Part shown: positions 42,157 through 48,628 of the stretch, piece after piece
Numbering within the stretch: the first letter of the stretch is position 1
Layout: each line of letters begins with the position of its first letter
NCBI GenBank assembly: GCA_003104995.1
Contig: PQAO01000010.1
Span: 1-48,628, forward strand
Source of the DNA: Dehalococcoidia bacterium
GTDB lineage: Bacteria; Chloroflexota; Dehalococcoidia; Tepidiformales; Tepidiformaceae
DNA length: 48,628 bases
Direction: 5' to 3'
Notes under the pieces: generated by a model
Told to the model about the DNA's origin: nothing
Databases searched by the model: none
What the model saw: only the letters and a program-made list of their open reading frames with translations
Position numbers and translations under genes: made by a program

Positions 42157-42479
42157 TCCGGGCAGACCACCGGTACCAGCGTCGTCCCTTGCTCGTTAAT
42201 TTGCCGGTACAGCCGCTGCAGGAACGCCAGGTCACCCGTGAACAGGTTCTCGATTTCGTGGGGCGTGATCTGCGGCAGCGAACCGAGCCTGGTGATAACC
42301 CGTGAGAGCAGGATGATGACCAGGTAGGCCTGGTTTTCCCGCACGCGCGGGTCTCGCAGCGGGGCGATTTCGTCCATGGCGGTGGCGAGACGCATCCGCC
42401 CCTCGCGGTGGAGCGTGCCCCCCGAGTCCACATACCCCTGGGGAAGCGTGAACTCAAACTCGGTTTGCAGTGCGTTCAT
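42111..42479 (-). CDS. Small eCIS protein, tail-assembly-chaperone-like, with CPEC motif
   Basis: 122 residues. A beta N-terminus (FEFTLPQGYVDSGG) leads to a helical middle (AYLVIILLSRVITRLG) and a C-terminal CPECSTPIDVDIS with a C-x-x-C pair. This type of protein sits next to tube genes in eCIS and phage loci and is thought to act like a tail assembly chaperone; I assign it by position and general form. The two Cys alone are not enough for a zinc site unless it dimerises. Starts 88 bases after the first tube gene. Confidence 0.75.
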   Translation of the reverse strand: MNALQTEFEFTLPQGYVDSGGTLHREGRMRLATAMDEIAPLRDPRVRENQAYLVIILLSRVITRLGSLPQITPHEIENLFTGDLAFLQRLYRQINEQGTTLVPVVCPECSTPIDVDISRLGG

Positions 42480-42567
42480 TACCTACGCCATCGAGACTGG
42501 AAGAGGCAGGAGCCGCATCGACCCCTGCCTCAGAATATGTTTCCAGAGGCCGTGGGAGCCCCCGAAC

Positions 42568-43017
42568 CTACATCTTGACCCGCTTCATGTCCTCGAACAC
42601 CAGCGTCATCTCTTCGATGCCGTACGCCGTCGAGTCCGACTGCATCTGGGGCCCACTGATCTTCGATGGCCAGACGTTGATGAGTTCCCAGCTGGCCACG
42701 GGCGTAAGGCTCTGGTCGAACATGGTGATGCTGGCGTTCGTCCGGGCACCGACAATGTCACCATCCTCAACCTTCTTGCGCCAATCCCACATGTCGACGG
42801 TCTTGGTGACGCCGCGCTTGAGGGTGACGTCGGTGAACTTCAAGCGCCCGGGGATCTTCTGGACCAGGTCCCGGCCCGAAGGGTCAACGACCTTGTGTTC
42901 AACCACTTCGGTCTCGGAACCGAGACCGGAGATCTCCGTGAAGAATCCCTGGACCTTTCCCCCGGCATCGAGGGAGAACATAAAACCTGTTAGCGGATCT
43001 GATTCGCGAGCGGGCAT
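42568..43017 (-). CDS. eCIS tail tube protein 1 (gp19 family, Afp1-like)
   Basis: 149-residue inner-tube protein. FMFSLDAGGKVQGFFTEISGLGSE (about 12-35), KIPGRLKFTDVTLKRGVTK (about 53-71) and ELINVWPSKISGP (about 111-123) are the tube-family landmarks. Directly follows the sheath gene (41 bases), so it is probably the main tube subunit. AGGAAAAG lies before the ATG. Confidence 0.93.
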   Translation of the reverse strand: MPARESDPLTGFMFSLDAGGKVQGFFTEISGLGSETEVVEHKVVDPSGRDLVQKIPGRLKFTDVTLKRGVTKTVDMWDWRKKVEDGDIVGARTNASITMFDQSLTPVASWELINVWPSKISGPQMQSDSTAYGIEEMTLVFEDMKRVKM

Positions 43018-43058
43018 GGCGCGTCTTTTCCTTTCGTATCAATCGAATGCTGTGGCGG

Positions 43059-44597
43059 CTAGGCCTCGGGCGCGTACTGGCTGATGCGGAAGATGACGAA
43101 TTCAGCCGGCTTCACCGGGGCAATGCCGATATCGACGATCAGCTGACCAAGGTCGCGCGTCTCCTGGGGATTGTTCTCGGCGTCGCACTTGACGAAGAAC
43201 GCCTGTTCGGGCGTGGCGCCAAAGAGCGCACCCGAGCGCCACACAACCCTCAGGAATGCGCCGATGTCGCGGCGCATCTTCGCCCACAGCATCGCATCGT
43301 TCGGCTCGAACACGGCCCACTGGGTGCCGCCTTCGATCGACTTCTCCACGAAGTTGAACAACCGGCGGACGTTCAGATAGCGCCACGATGGGTCGCTCGA
43401 GAGCGTGCGTGCGCCCCAGACGCGGATGCCGCGCCCGGCGAACACGCGCAGGCAGTTCACGCCGTTCGGGTTGAGCACGCTCTGCTCAGCACCCGTCAGG
43501 TTGATCGGCAGGGAAATCACGCCACGGATGACTTCGTTCGCCGGCGCCTTGTGCACCCCCCGTTCGTTGTCATTCCGCGCCCAGATCCCGGCGATATGCC
43601 CCGACGGTGGGAGCGTGATCGTCGTGCTCTTTGCATTCGGTGTCGCGTCGGCAACCGTCACCCATGGGTAGTACATGGCGGCGTATTTCGAATCGTATCC
43701 GGCGGTGTTCATCCGCCATTCCTTCACTTGCTGCGCGTTCAGGTCGGGTGGCGTGTCGATGATGGCTACCCGATCGCCCATGCGCTCGCAGTGCGCGATC
43801 ATCGCGAGCTGTACGGCTTTCACGCCGTCCATATCGAGCACGCCGGCCTGGTACGCGGCCATGATGTCGGGCGCGAGCACCATGGTGATTTCCTCGACGG
43901 CCTCCAGGCCATCGATGCCGCTGCGCTCAGTCACGTCGCCCTGGTACTGGGACGGGGTCACCGGCACCACCGCCGTGGTCGTCGCCGAGGGCAGCGCCAG
44001 GGGGTAGGTCCCCGGGGCCGGTGCCCGGTCCGCCAGGCTCAGGCCGGCCACCTTCACTTCTTCGAGCTGGACCAGCGTGGATTGCTTGTTCACCACGTCG
44101 AAGGCGTTCTTGGCGCCTTTGCCAAGCGTCAGGCCTTCGAACTTCTCCTCGACTCCGCCGAAGCCCTTCACCGAGATCGTGAAGCTGTCGTCGTCGCCGG
44201 CCGTCACTTCGACGGTAAGCCCGTCGGTGTTGACGTCCGGCTTGGGGAGGGCCCGGATGGTGGCAGACCCCTGAGCGCCTTTCGCACTGATTTCGGCGAT
44301 CGGCTGCGGCGCCGCAACGCCCGCGGTATCTTCTCCCCCGATGCGGACCACGTAGCAGAGGCCGCCGCCGTTGTTGAAGTAGCCGAAGACCGCGTGCGCC
44401 AGGTACGCGCCGGGGATGAATCCCCCGAACACGTCAACGAATTGCGTCCAGTTGGCAATCATGGTCGCCTTACCGACCGGCCCCTTCTCGGCTATTCCCA
44501 GGAAGGCGGCTACGGCCGTGCCGACGCCTTCGATGGGCTTTGTCCCCCGGTCCACTTCTTCGACGTAGACGCCGGGCGTTAGGTACGACGTAGCCAT
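43059..44597 (-). CDS. eCIS contractile tail sheath protein (Afp2-4/Pvc2-4-like)
   Basis: 512 residues. N-terminal YLTPGVYVEEVDRG (about 4-17) is the sheath signature, GVGTAVAAFLGIAEKGP follows, and the C-terminal domain has NGVNCLRVFAGRGIRVWGARTLSSD and RYLNVRRLFNFVEKSIEGG (about 375-420), the parts that build the sheath core. GAGGAG lies 5 bases before the second of two tandem ATGs, chosen here; the first is 3 bases earlier. Only one sheath gene is visible, against three in Afp and PVC. Confidence 0.96.
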   Translation of the reverse strand: MATSYLTPGVYVEEVDRGTKPIEGVGTAVAAFLGIAEKGPVGKATMIANWTQFVDVFGGFIPGAYLAHAVFGYFNNGGGLCYVVRIGGEDTAGVAAPQPIAEISAKGAQGSATIRALPKPDVNTDGLTVEVTAGDDDSFTISVKGFGGVEEKFEGLTLGKGAKNAFDVVNKQSTLVQLEEVKVAGLSLADRAPAPGTYPLALPSATTTAVVPVTPSQYQGDVTERSGIDGLEAVEEITMVLAPDIMAAYQAGVLDMDGVKAVQLAMIAHCERMGDRVAIIDTPPDLNAQQVKEWRMNTAGYDSKYAAMYYPWVTVADATPNAKSTTITLPPSGHIAGIWARNDNERGVHKAPANEVIRGVISLPINLTGAEQSVLNPNGVNCLRVFAGRGIRVWGARTLSSDPSWRYLNVRRLFNFVEKSIEGGTQWAVFEPNDAMLWAKMRRDIGAFLRVVWRSGALFGATPEQAFFVKCDAENNPQETRDLGQLIVDIGIAPVKPAEFVIFRISQYAPEA

Positions 44598-44646
44598 CAT
44601 GGCTCCTCAGGTGCGGATTGACGGGCGGGTGCCCGTGGGCGCGGCA

Positions 44647-44722
44647 ATATTAGCAGCAACCACCACCGCCTGTGCAACCATTTAGCAAGATAATCGCCGG
44701 GTCAAGCACCAAAACTGTGCAA
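44647..44722 (-). promoter_or_regulatory. Candidate promoter and direct repeats upstream of the sheath gene
   Basis: The 126-base gap between the DUF4255 and sheath genes is visibly more AT-rich than its surroundings. On the minus strand TGC-TAATAT (-10 at 44652-44647) is an extended -10, with a weak TTGCAC 19 bases before it. TTGCACAG occurs twice as a direct repeat (44677-44670 and 44722-44715), 45 bases apart, and could be an operator. An ACGGGC-ACCC-GCCCGT hairpin (44636-44621) lies in the leader, which might make the messenger of the abundant sheath protein more stable. Confidence 0.45.
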
Positions 44723-44726
44723 AGGG

Positions 44727-45542
44727 CTACAGTTCGATGTCGTACGAAGCCGAGGGCACGAACACGCTCTGTGTCCGTTCCTCTCCCTCGGCAGTCACGA
44801 TGGCCAATGTGTGCTCACCCGCGAGCACTCCGGCGAACGTGAACTTCCCATCCGTCCCGGTCACCGCCGTGTGGGCCGTGCCAACCACCGAGACGCGGAC
44901 TCCTGCCATGACTGCCAGCGGATCGCCCTTCCGATGGACCAGGCCGGCGACCTGGATCCACCGCTCCCGTGATTCCTCGCCCGTCTCGCCGAAACCGAGC
45001 TCCACCGTGCGCACCAGCGGGCCTTCGACCGGAGCAAAAACCTGCAGTGGTGCCGTCACCACCCAGGTCAGGGAAGTCCGCAGTTCGTTATCCATCACGC
45101 CCCAGAGGTCAGCCGGCTTGATGATGTGGTCAGGTGGCGCGACGCGTCCGAGCAGCGGGTACTCCGAGTCGCGAAGTTCCCCCTGGAAGTGGCGCGGTGG
45201 GATCTCTGTTGCCCGGTAAAGCGAGCCCAGCACCCGACCCAGGATCCGGTGCTCGTCCTCGGGCTCCCGGGCCCAGGCCGTGACCATATAGCTCAGGTCC
45301 ACCCGGCGGGGCGGCAGCTGCTGGGCGATGAGCCCCTGCGCCGTCCGTTGCTTCGCTGCGGTCTCGTCCCGGAAACCGGACCGCTCGCGGATGTCGAACA
45401 TGAAGAGGCTGAGGGTCGGCTTGGAGAGCCGCCCGGACCACTCCCGCGTCGGACGCTCGAAGGACACGTCAACTTCGCCGCGTTCGATCGGTACGTCGGC
45501 AATCAGGTACTGCTTCAGCGTTTCGTCGACGTCGTTGAGCAC
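44727..45542 (-). CDS. eCIS tail-terminator protein (DUF4255, Afp16/Pvc16-like) with C-terminal carboxypeptidase-regulatory-like domain
   Basis: 271 residues. Residues about 1-185 are DUF4255: LNDVDETLKQYLIADVP, then PTLSLFMFDIRER and RRVDLSYMVTAWA. This family caps the distal end of the tube and sheath. Residues about 195-271 form a beta-sandwich of the carboxypeptidase-regulatory/CNA-B type (VHRKGDPLAVMAGVRVSVVG, then TDGKFTFAGVLAGEHTL). This extra domain would sit on the cap surface. Follows the DUF4157 gene by 21 bases. Confidence 0.9.
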   Translation of the reverse strand: MLNDVDETLKQYLIADVPIERGEVDVSFERPTREWSGRLSKPTLSLFMFDIRERSGFRDETAAKQRTAQGLIAQQLPPRRVDLSYMVTAWAREPEDEHRILGRVLGSLYRATEIPPRHFQGELRDSEYPLLGRVAPPDHIIKPADLWGVMDNELRTSLTWVVTAPLQVFAPVEGPLVRTVELGFGETGEESRERWIQVAGLVHRKGDPLAVMAGVRVSVVGTAHTAVTGTDGKFTFAGVLAGEHTLAIVTAEGEERTQSVFVPSASYDIEL

Positions 45543-45563
45543 GGTTACACGTCCCTGGGCGGC

Positions 45564-46412
45564 CTAGGCCCGGGCTTCCTGTTCCAGTTCACGCTGCACG
45601 CCGCCGGAAAGCACTTCCGACGCCACCCGGTCGGCCTCGTGCTCCTGCGGGTCGTTGGCCGGGCCAGCGGTCATCCCCCCTCCGGATGGCGCGCCACCCG
45701 AGCGCTGCTGGACGACGTGGGTCAATTCGTGCGCCATCAGGTGGCTGTCGCCGGTGGATGCGTCCGAGCGAAGGAAGATGTCGTTGCCCGTGGTGAAGGC
45801 CTTCGCCGTCAGCTGCCGGTTCAAGGTATCGGCCTGCGCGCCCTGGTGGATGCGAACATCCCCGAAATCCGCGCCGAATGCGCCCTCCATCTGGGAGCGG
45901 AACCCGGAGGCGAGGCCCGCGCCGCTACCCCGCTGCGAGTCGATCTGCGACGCGATGTCCTGTCCGACGGGACCTCCTTCGAGGCCTACCCGCGGGGTCG
46001 CGTCGTGCTTCATCTGGAGCTCCTCTTCCTCCTCACCCTCGCGCTGGATGGAGGAGTCGTGCTTCATCTGCAGTTCCTCTTCCTCACCCTCGCGCTGGAT
46101 GGAGGGGTCGTGCTTCATCTGGAGCTCCTCTTCCTCCTCGCCCTCGCGCTGGATGGAAGGGTCGTGCTTCATCTGCAGCTCCTCTTCCTCCTCGCCCTCG
46201 CGCTGGATGGAAGGGTCGTGCTTCATCTGCAGTTCTTCCTCTTCAGCCGCACGCTGCACCATTCGCGCGACAGCCTGGTTGCCAGCGCGTGCCTGCAGGG
46301 CGACGAGCGGGTGCGCGTGATGCGCTGGTTCCTTCCGGGGTGCGGCTGCGGCGGCTTCGGAATGCTGCCGGTGGAGCGCGCGTTCTGCGTCGGCGGGCTG
46401 ATAGTCAGACAT
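45564..46412 (-). CDS. eCIS core protein, DUF4157 putative metallopeptidase with internal tandem repeat
   Basis: 282 residues. LQARAGNQAVARMVQR (about 39-54) is a common N-terminal element of eCIS core proteins. Residues 57-137 are an acidic tandem repeat with LQMKHD at 61, 79, 97, 114 and 132. The DUF4157 domain (about 145-265) has FGADFGDVRIHQG, AFTTGNDIFLR and the zinc motif HELTH (228-232) followed by VVQQ, with a possible third ligand in HEADRVA (258-264). The family marks eCIS loci across bacteria; its role (effector maturation, release, or cell-wall work) is not settled. GGGAGG lies 10 bases before the ATG. Confidence 0.92.
   Translation of the reverse strand: MSDYQPADAERALHRQHSEAAAAAPRKEPAHHAHPLVALQARAGNQAVARMVQRAAEEEELQMKHDPSIQREGEEEEELQMKHDPSIQREGEEEEELQMKHDPSIQREGEEEELQMKHDSSIQREGEEEEELQMKHDATPRVGLEGGPVGQDIASQIDSQRGSGAGLASGFRSQMEGAFGADFGDVRIHQGAQADTLNRQLTAKAFTTGNDIFLRSDASTGDSHLMAHELTHVVQQRSGGAPSGGGMTAGPANDPQEHEADRVASEVLSGGVQRELEQEARA
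46002..46244 (-). repeat. In-frame 54-nt tandem repeat inside the DUF4157 gene
   Basis: Five consecutive copies of an 18-residue unit, roughly EEEE-LQMKHD-PSIQREG; copy spacing is 18, 18, 17 and 18 residues, and the fourth copy starts with one Glu fewer. The last unit is cut after LQMKHD. The unit length is a multiple of three, so copy-number changes would keep the frame. Confidence 0.9.
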
Positions 46413-46435
46413 GCTCTGCGGACCTCCCGGCGCAC

Positions 46436-46464
46436 ATGATAGCCGCTATTGTCCCGCCTGCCAG
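46436..46464 (-). promoter_or_regulatory. Candidate promoter for the DUF4157 gene
   Basis: On the minus strand CTGGCA (46464-46459), a 17-nt spacer and TATCAT (46441-46436) lie in the 71-base gap after the AAA+ ATPase gene, giving a start about 15-20 bases before the ATG. The match to consensus is moderate. Confidence 0.3.
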
Positions 46465-46483
46465 CAGGAAACGGTGTGGGAAG

Positions 46484-48511
46484 CTAACGAAGATAGGCGA
46501 TGTGGTCACCGAATTCGGCCTCGGTCACCATCCGGCCGAGCTTCTGGAACTCGCGCCGCGTGGCTCGAATGAGGTGACGCATTCCCATCGGCCCGCCATC
46601 TTCGGCCGCCAGGAACGCCGCTGCCAGCACGATGTTCCGGATGTTGCCGCCGCTGATTTTGAATTGCCGGGCCAGGAACCCGAGGTCGATCCCGGGATCC
46701 AGCGGCAGTTCCGGCGGTATCGTCGACTTCCAGATCCGCAGCCGGTACGGCTCTTCCGGCATCGGGAAGTCGATCACAAAGTGCATGCGGCGCAGGAAGG
46801 CCTCGTCGAGGTTCATCTTCAGGTTCGTCGAAAGGATCACGGCGCCCGAGTACTCCTCCATCCGCTGGAGGAGGTAGGCCGTCTCAATGTTCGCGTAACG
46901 GTCGTGGGCGTCCCGCACTTCGGATCGCTTCCCGAACAATGCGTCCGCCTCGTCGAAGAACAGGATCGCGTTTGAGGACTCGGCGTCCCGGAAGATCGCC
47001 CCGATGTTCTTCTCGGTCTCGCCGATGTATTTGCTGACCACGCCCGAGAGGTCGATCTTGTAAAGCTCCAGGCCGAGCTGACCCGCAATCACGTCGGCAG
47101 CCATCGTCTTGCCAGTGCCCGACTGTCCGGCGAAGAGGGCGATGACGCCCTTTCCCATCGCCAGCTTCCGGTCGAACCCCCACGTGTCGTACACCAGGTG
47201 GCGGTGTTCGATCATCCCGCAGAACTCGCGGAGCTGTTCCAGCGGGTCGTTCTCGAGCACGATGTCGTCCCAGACATAATGTGGAGCGATCTTCGAGGCG
47301 AGCGTGCCCAGGATGGGCGCCGACTGTGCCCTCGCGCCGGCGTACAGGTCCTGACGGCCGATCGACGGCCGGCCGGGGTCGCGCGCCACTGCCCGGCCGT
47401 GGGCTGTCCGCACCGCCGCGGTAATCGCGTCCTTGCCGAGCCGGAACTTCCCGGCCAGGGCTGCGATTTCGTCCGCCCCGGCATCGCTTTCCATGTCCGA
47501 AAGCGACTCGTTCCAGAGTTCCAGGCGTGACTCGTAGTCAAGTCCCGGCACATGGAGCAGTGGGCCCGGGAAAGCCGCTTCGGCTTCGCTCGCGAGCAGC
47601 GTCAATGGCGCTGCCGACCGCTCCGCCGCCGCGATGAGCTGGTCCCGCGCCGCGGCTTCCAGCGCATCGACCCCGGTGACCAGCAGGGCGCCGTGCTGAA
47701 GCGCCGCCTCCCTCCCGGCGCGCGCAAGCGCGTCGTCGGCCCCGGCCGTCCCCTCCCGCGCCCGTGTCGCGTCGAACTCGACCAGGCACCCCAGGCTGCT
47801 CGCAGAGGCGATGTACAGGGCCGTGTCGCGGATCCGCCCCGGGTCCGGTCCCCAGAGGGCCACGACCGGCGGCGTGAGCACGGTTGCCGGGTGACGCGCC
47901 ACCAGGTCGACCTCCGGTGTGGCTGCGTGGAGCGGCCCGGGCGCGGGGTGCAGGCGCGTCCAGGCGGCGATGGCCGCATCGATGCCGTCGCCGCCAAGGA
48001 GGAAGCGCAGCACCCGGTCGTCGAGCACAAGCGTCTTCGATGGCAGCGGAGTCGCCGGCTGGCCAGGGTCGTCGAGGAGTTCCACCAGCCGGTGGCGGCG
48101 CAGGGGCATCTGCTCGTCGAAAGCGCCAAGCGCCGCGAGCGGGTCGTCCGCGAGCAAGCGGAGCGCCAGTTCGACCCGCGGTCTCCGCCGGGAAACGTCG
48201 TCCTGGGCGTAGGCGATCAGCCGTTCGATGCCGGGACGGGTTTCGGCTGCCAGGCAGAGCCGGACGATCCCCTCCTCGAGCCCCGAGAGGCCGCAGGCGG
48301 CCGACAAAGCGGCGACCCGCTCCTCCGCCGTGTCCTCAGTCTCTTCGCCCAGCAGGCGGTCCGCCTCCGCGTCAGGGATGTAGAGCCCGCGCAGCTCGTC
48401 CTCGCCGACAGGCACTCCGGCCGCGCGCATGCGTTCAATCTCGGCTGCGAGCAGGGCCAGGATGGGGCGATCGGATCGTAATGTACCCATCGGCACGCCA
48501 ACCAGTGTCAT
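46484..48511 (-). CDS. eCIS AAA+ ATPase (Afp15/Pvc15-like)
   Basis: 675 residues. N-terminal two-thirds is a winged-helix/helical and divergent ATPase-like region, as in Pvc15. The C-terminal AAA+ domain has Walker A GQSGTGKT (about 461-468), Walker B ILFFDEADALFG (about 514-525), sensor-1 ILSTNLKMNLDEAFLRR with the arginine finger pair, and ISGGNIRN (sensor-2 region). Thought to act in particle assembly or cargo loading at the expense of ATP. Its ATG overlaps the stop of the truncated gene to the right as ATGA. Confidence 0.93.
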   Translation of the reverse strand: MTLVGVPMGTLRSDRPILALLAAEIERMRAAGVPVGEDELRGLYIPDAEADRLLGEETEDTAEERVAALSAACGLSGLEEGIVRLCLAAETRPGIERLIAYAQDDVSRRRPRVELALRLLADDPLAALGAFDEQMPLRRHRLVELLDDPGQPATPLPSKTLVLDDRVLRFLLGGDGIDAAIAAWTRLHPAPGPLHAATPEVDLVARHPATVLTPPVVALWGPDPGRIRDTALYIASASSLGCLVEFDATRAREGTAGADDALARAGREAALQHGALLVTGVDALEAAARDQLIAAAERSAAPLTLLASEAEAAFPGPLLHVPGLDYESRLELWNESLSDMESDAGADEIAALAGKFRLGKDAITAAVRTAHGRAVARDPGRPSIGRQDLYAGARAQSAPILGTLASKIAPHYVWDDIVLENDPLEQLREFCGMIEHRHLVYDTWGFDRKLAMGKGVIALFAGQSGTGKTMAADVIAGQLGLELYKIDLSGVVSKYIGETEKNIGAIFRDAESSNAILFFDEADALFGKRSEVRDAHDRYANIETAYLLQRMEEYSGAVILSTNLKMNLDEAFLRRMHFVIDFPMPEEPYRLRIWKSTIPPELPLDPGIDLGFLARQFKISGGNIRNIVLAAAFLAAEDGGPMGMRHLIRATRREFQKLGRMVTEAEFGDHIAYLR

Positions 48512-48628
48512 GGATTGCAGTTAGAAACGCTGCTCGCGAAACCCACCGTCGGCGAACTTGCGGGGCTCCAAGTGCTGTCGCCACTGTACGTGGCGTAGAT
48601 CGAGTGGTCGCCGTCGCCGGGGAGCGTT
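48508..48628 (-). CDS. C-terminus of an Ig-like repeat protein (partial at window edge)
   Basis: Reading the minus strand from 48627, 39 codons run open to a TGA that overlaps the AAA+ ATPase start. The residues HSIYATYSGDSTWSPASS (about 8-25) match the end of a bacterial Ig-like (Big_3/Ig-like_3) repeat, where G-x-H-S-I-x-A-x-Y-S-G-D is typical. The gene is thus the tail of a secreted or surface beta-sandwich protein extending beyond the window. Too little is present to say whether it is a fibre, adhesin or effector. Confidence 0.65.
   Translation of the reverse strand, partial: TLPGDGDHSIYATYSGDSTWSPASSPTVGFASSVSNCNP

Noticed and set aside
46002..46244. Regular repeat considered as a CRISPR array or non-coding satellite
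   Set aside because: Units are contiguous without spacers, lie in one reading frame and encode a coherent peptide repeat.

Overview
This is a 48.6 kb, high-GC, gene-dense bacterial window with no gene-free stretch above about 270 bases. Start codons are often GTG, and neighbouring genes are commonly joined by ATGA or GTGA overlaps. No rRNA, tRNA, CRISPR array, transposase or integrase was seen. The gene set (respiratory complex I, an enoyl-CoA carboxylase/reductase-like enzyme, class I fumarase, methyl-directed mismatch repair, an extracellular contractile injection system) fits a free-living, probably aerobic or facultative bacterium. My best guess is a member of the Chloroflexota, but that is inference from gene content and style; no marker gene was compared.

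Layout. (1) 2-2889 (+): the 3' part of a PcrA/UvrD helicase coupled to a small-conductance mechanosensitive channel. (2) 2927-9967: mostly minus-strand acyl-CoA and redox genes (MaoC-like hotdog protein, acyl-CoA dehydrogenase, crotonyl-CoA carboxylase/reductase homologue, Gfo/Idh/MocA oxidoreductase), with a plus-strand MFS exporter and a membrane-anchored protein of unknown function. (3) 9968-10239: an intergenic region with an 87-nt imperfect nested inverted repeat and a good sigma-70-like promoter. (4) 10240-22455 (+): complex I genes nuoA-C-D-H-J-K-(small ORF)-L-M-N, then ybeY, then a separate nuoE-nuoF pair behind its own leader. nuoB, nuoG and nuoI are absent, and the NuoF has lost most Fe-S ligands of its extra domains. 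(5) 22538-26856 (+): mutS-mutL. (6) 26853-29610 (-): class I fumarase with its two subunit genes separated by two GNAT acetyltransferases, preceded by a tiny YjfB-like ORF. (7) 29749-32155 (+): a PIG-L/LmbE deacetylase and an FHA-TM-SH3-like protein. (8) 32158-48628 (-): an extracellular contractile injection system (eCIS) locus running to the right-hand window edge.

How the eCIS genes fit together. In transcription order they are: the end of a secreted Ig-like repeat protein, a Pvc15-type AAA+ ATPase, a DUF4157 (eCIS core) putative metallopeptidase with an internal 18-residue tandem repeat, a DUF4255 tail-terminator (Pvc16-like), the sheath, a first tube protein, a small chaperone-like protein, a DUF6760-like small protein, a second tube protein, a 1273-residue proline-rich protein, a LysM baseplate-hub protein, a VgrG-like spike, gp25, a gpJ-like baseplate wedge and a tail protein I homologue. 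No canonical helical tape measure, tail fibre or toxin is visible inside the window. The proline-rich protein, which shares a short hydrophobic-Gln-Arg motif with the DUF4157 protein, and the convergent FHA membrane protein are the least explained parts and the best candidates for new biology.
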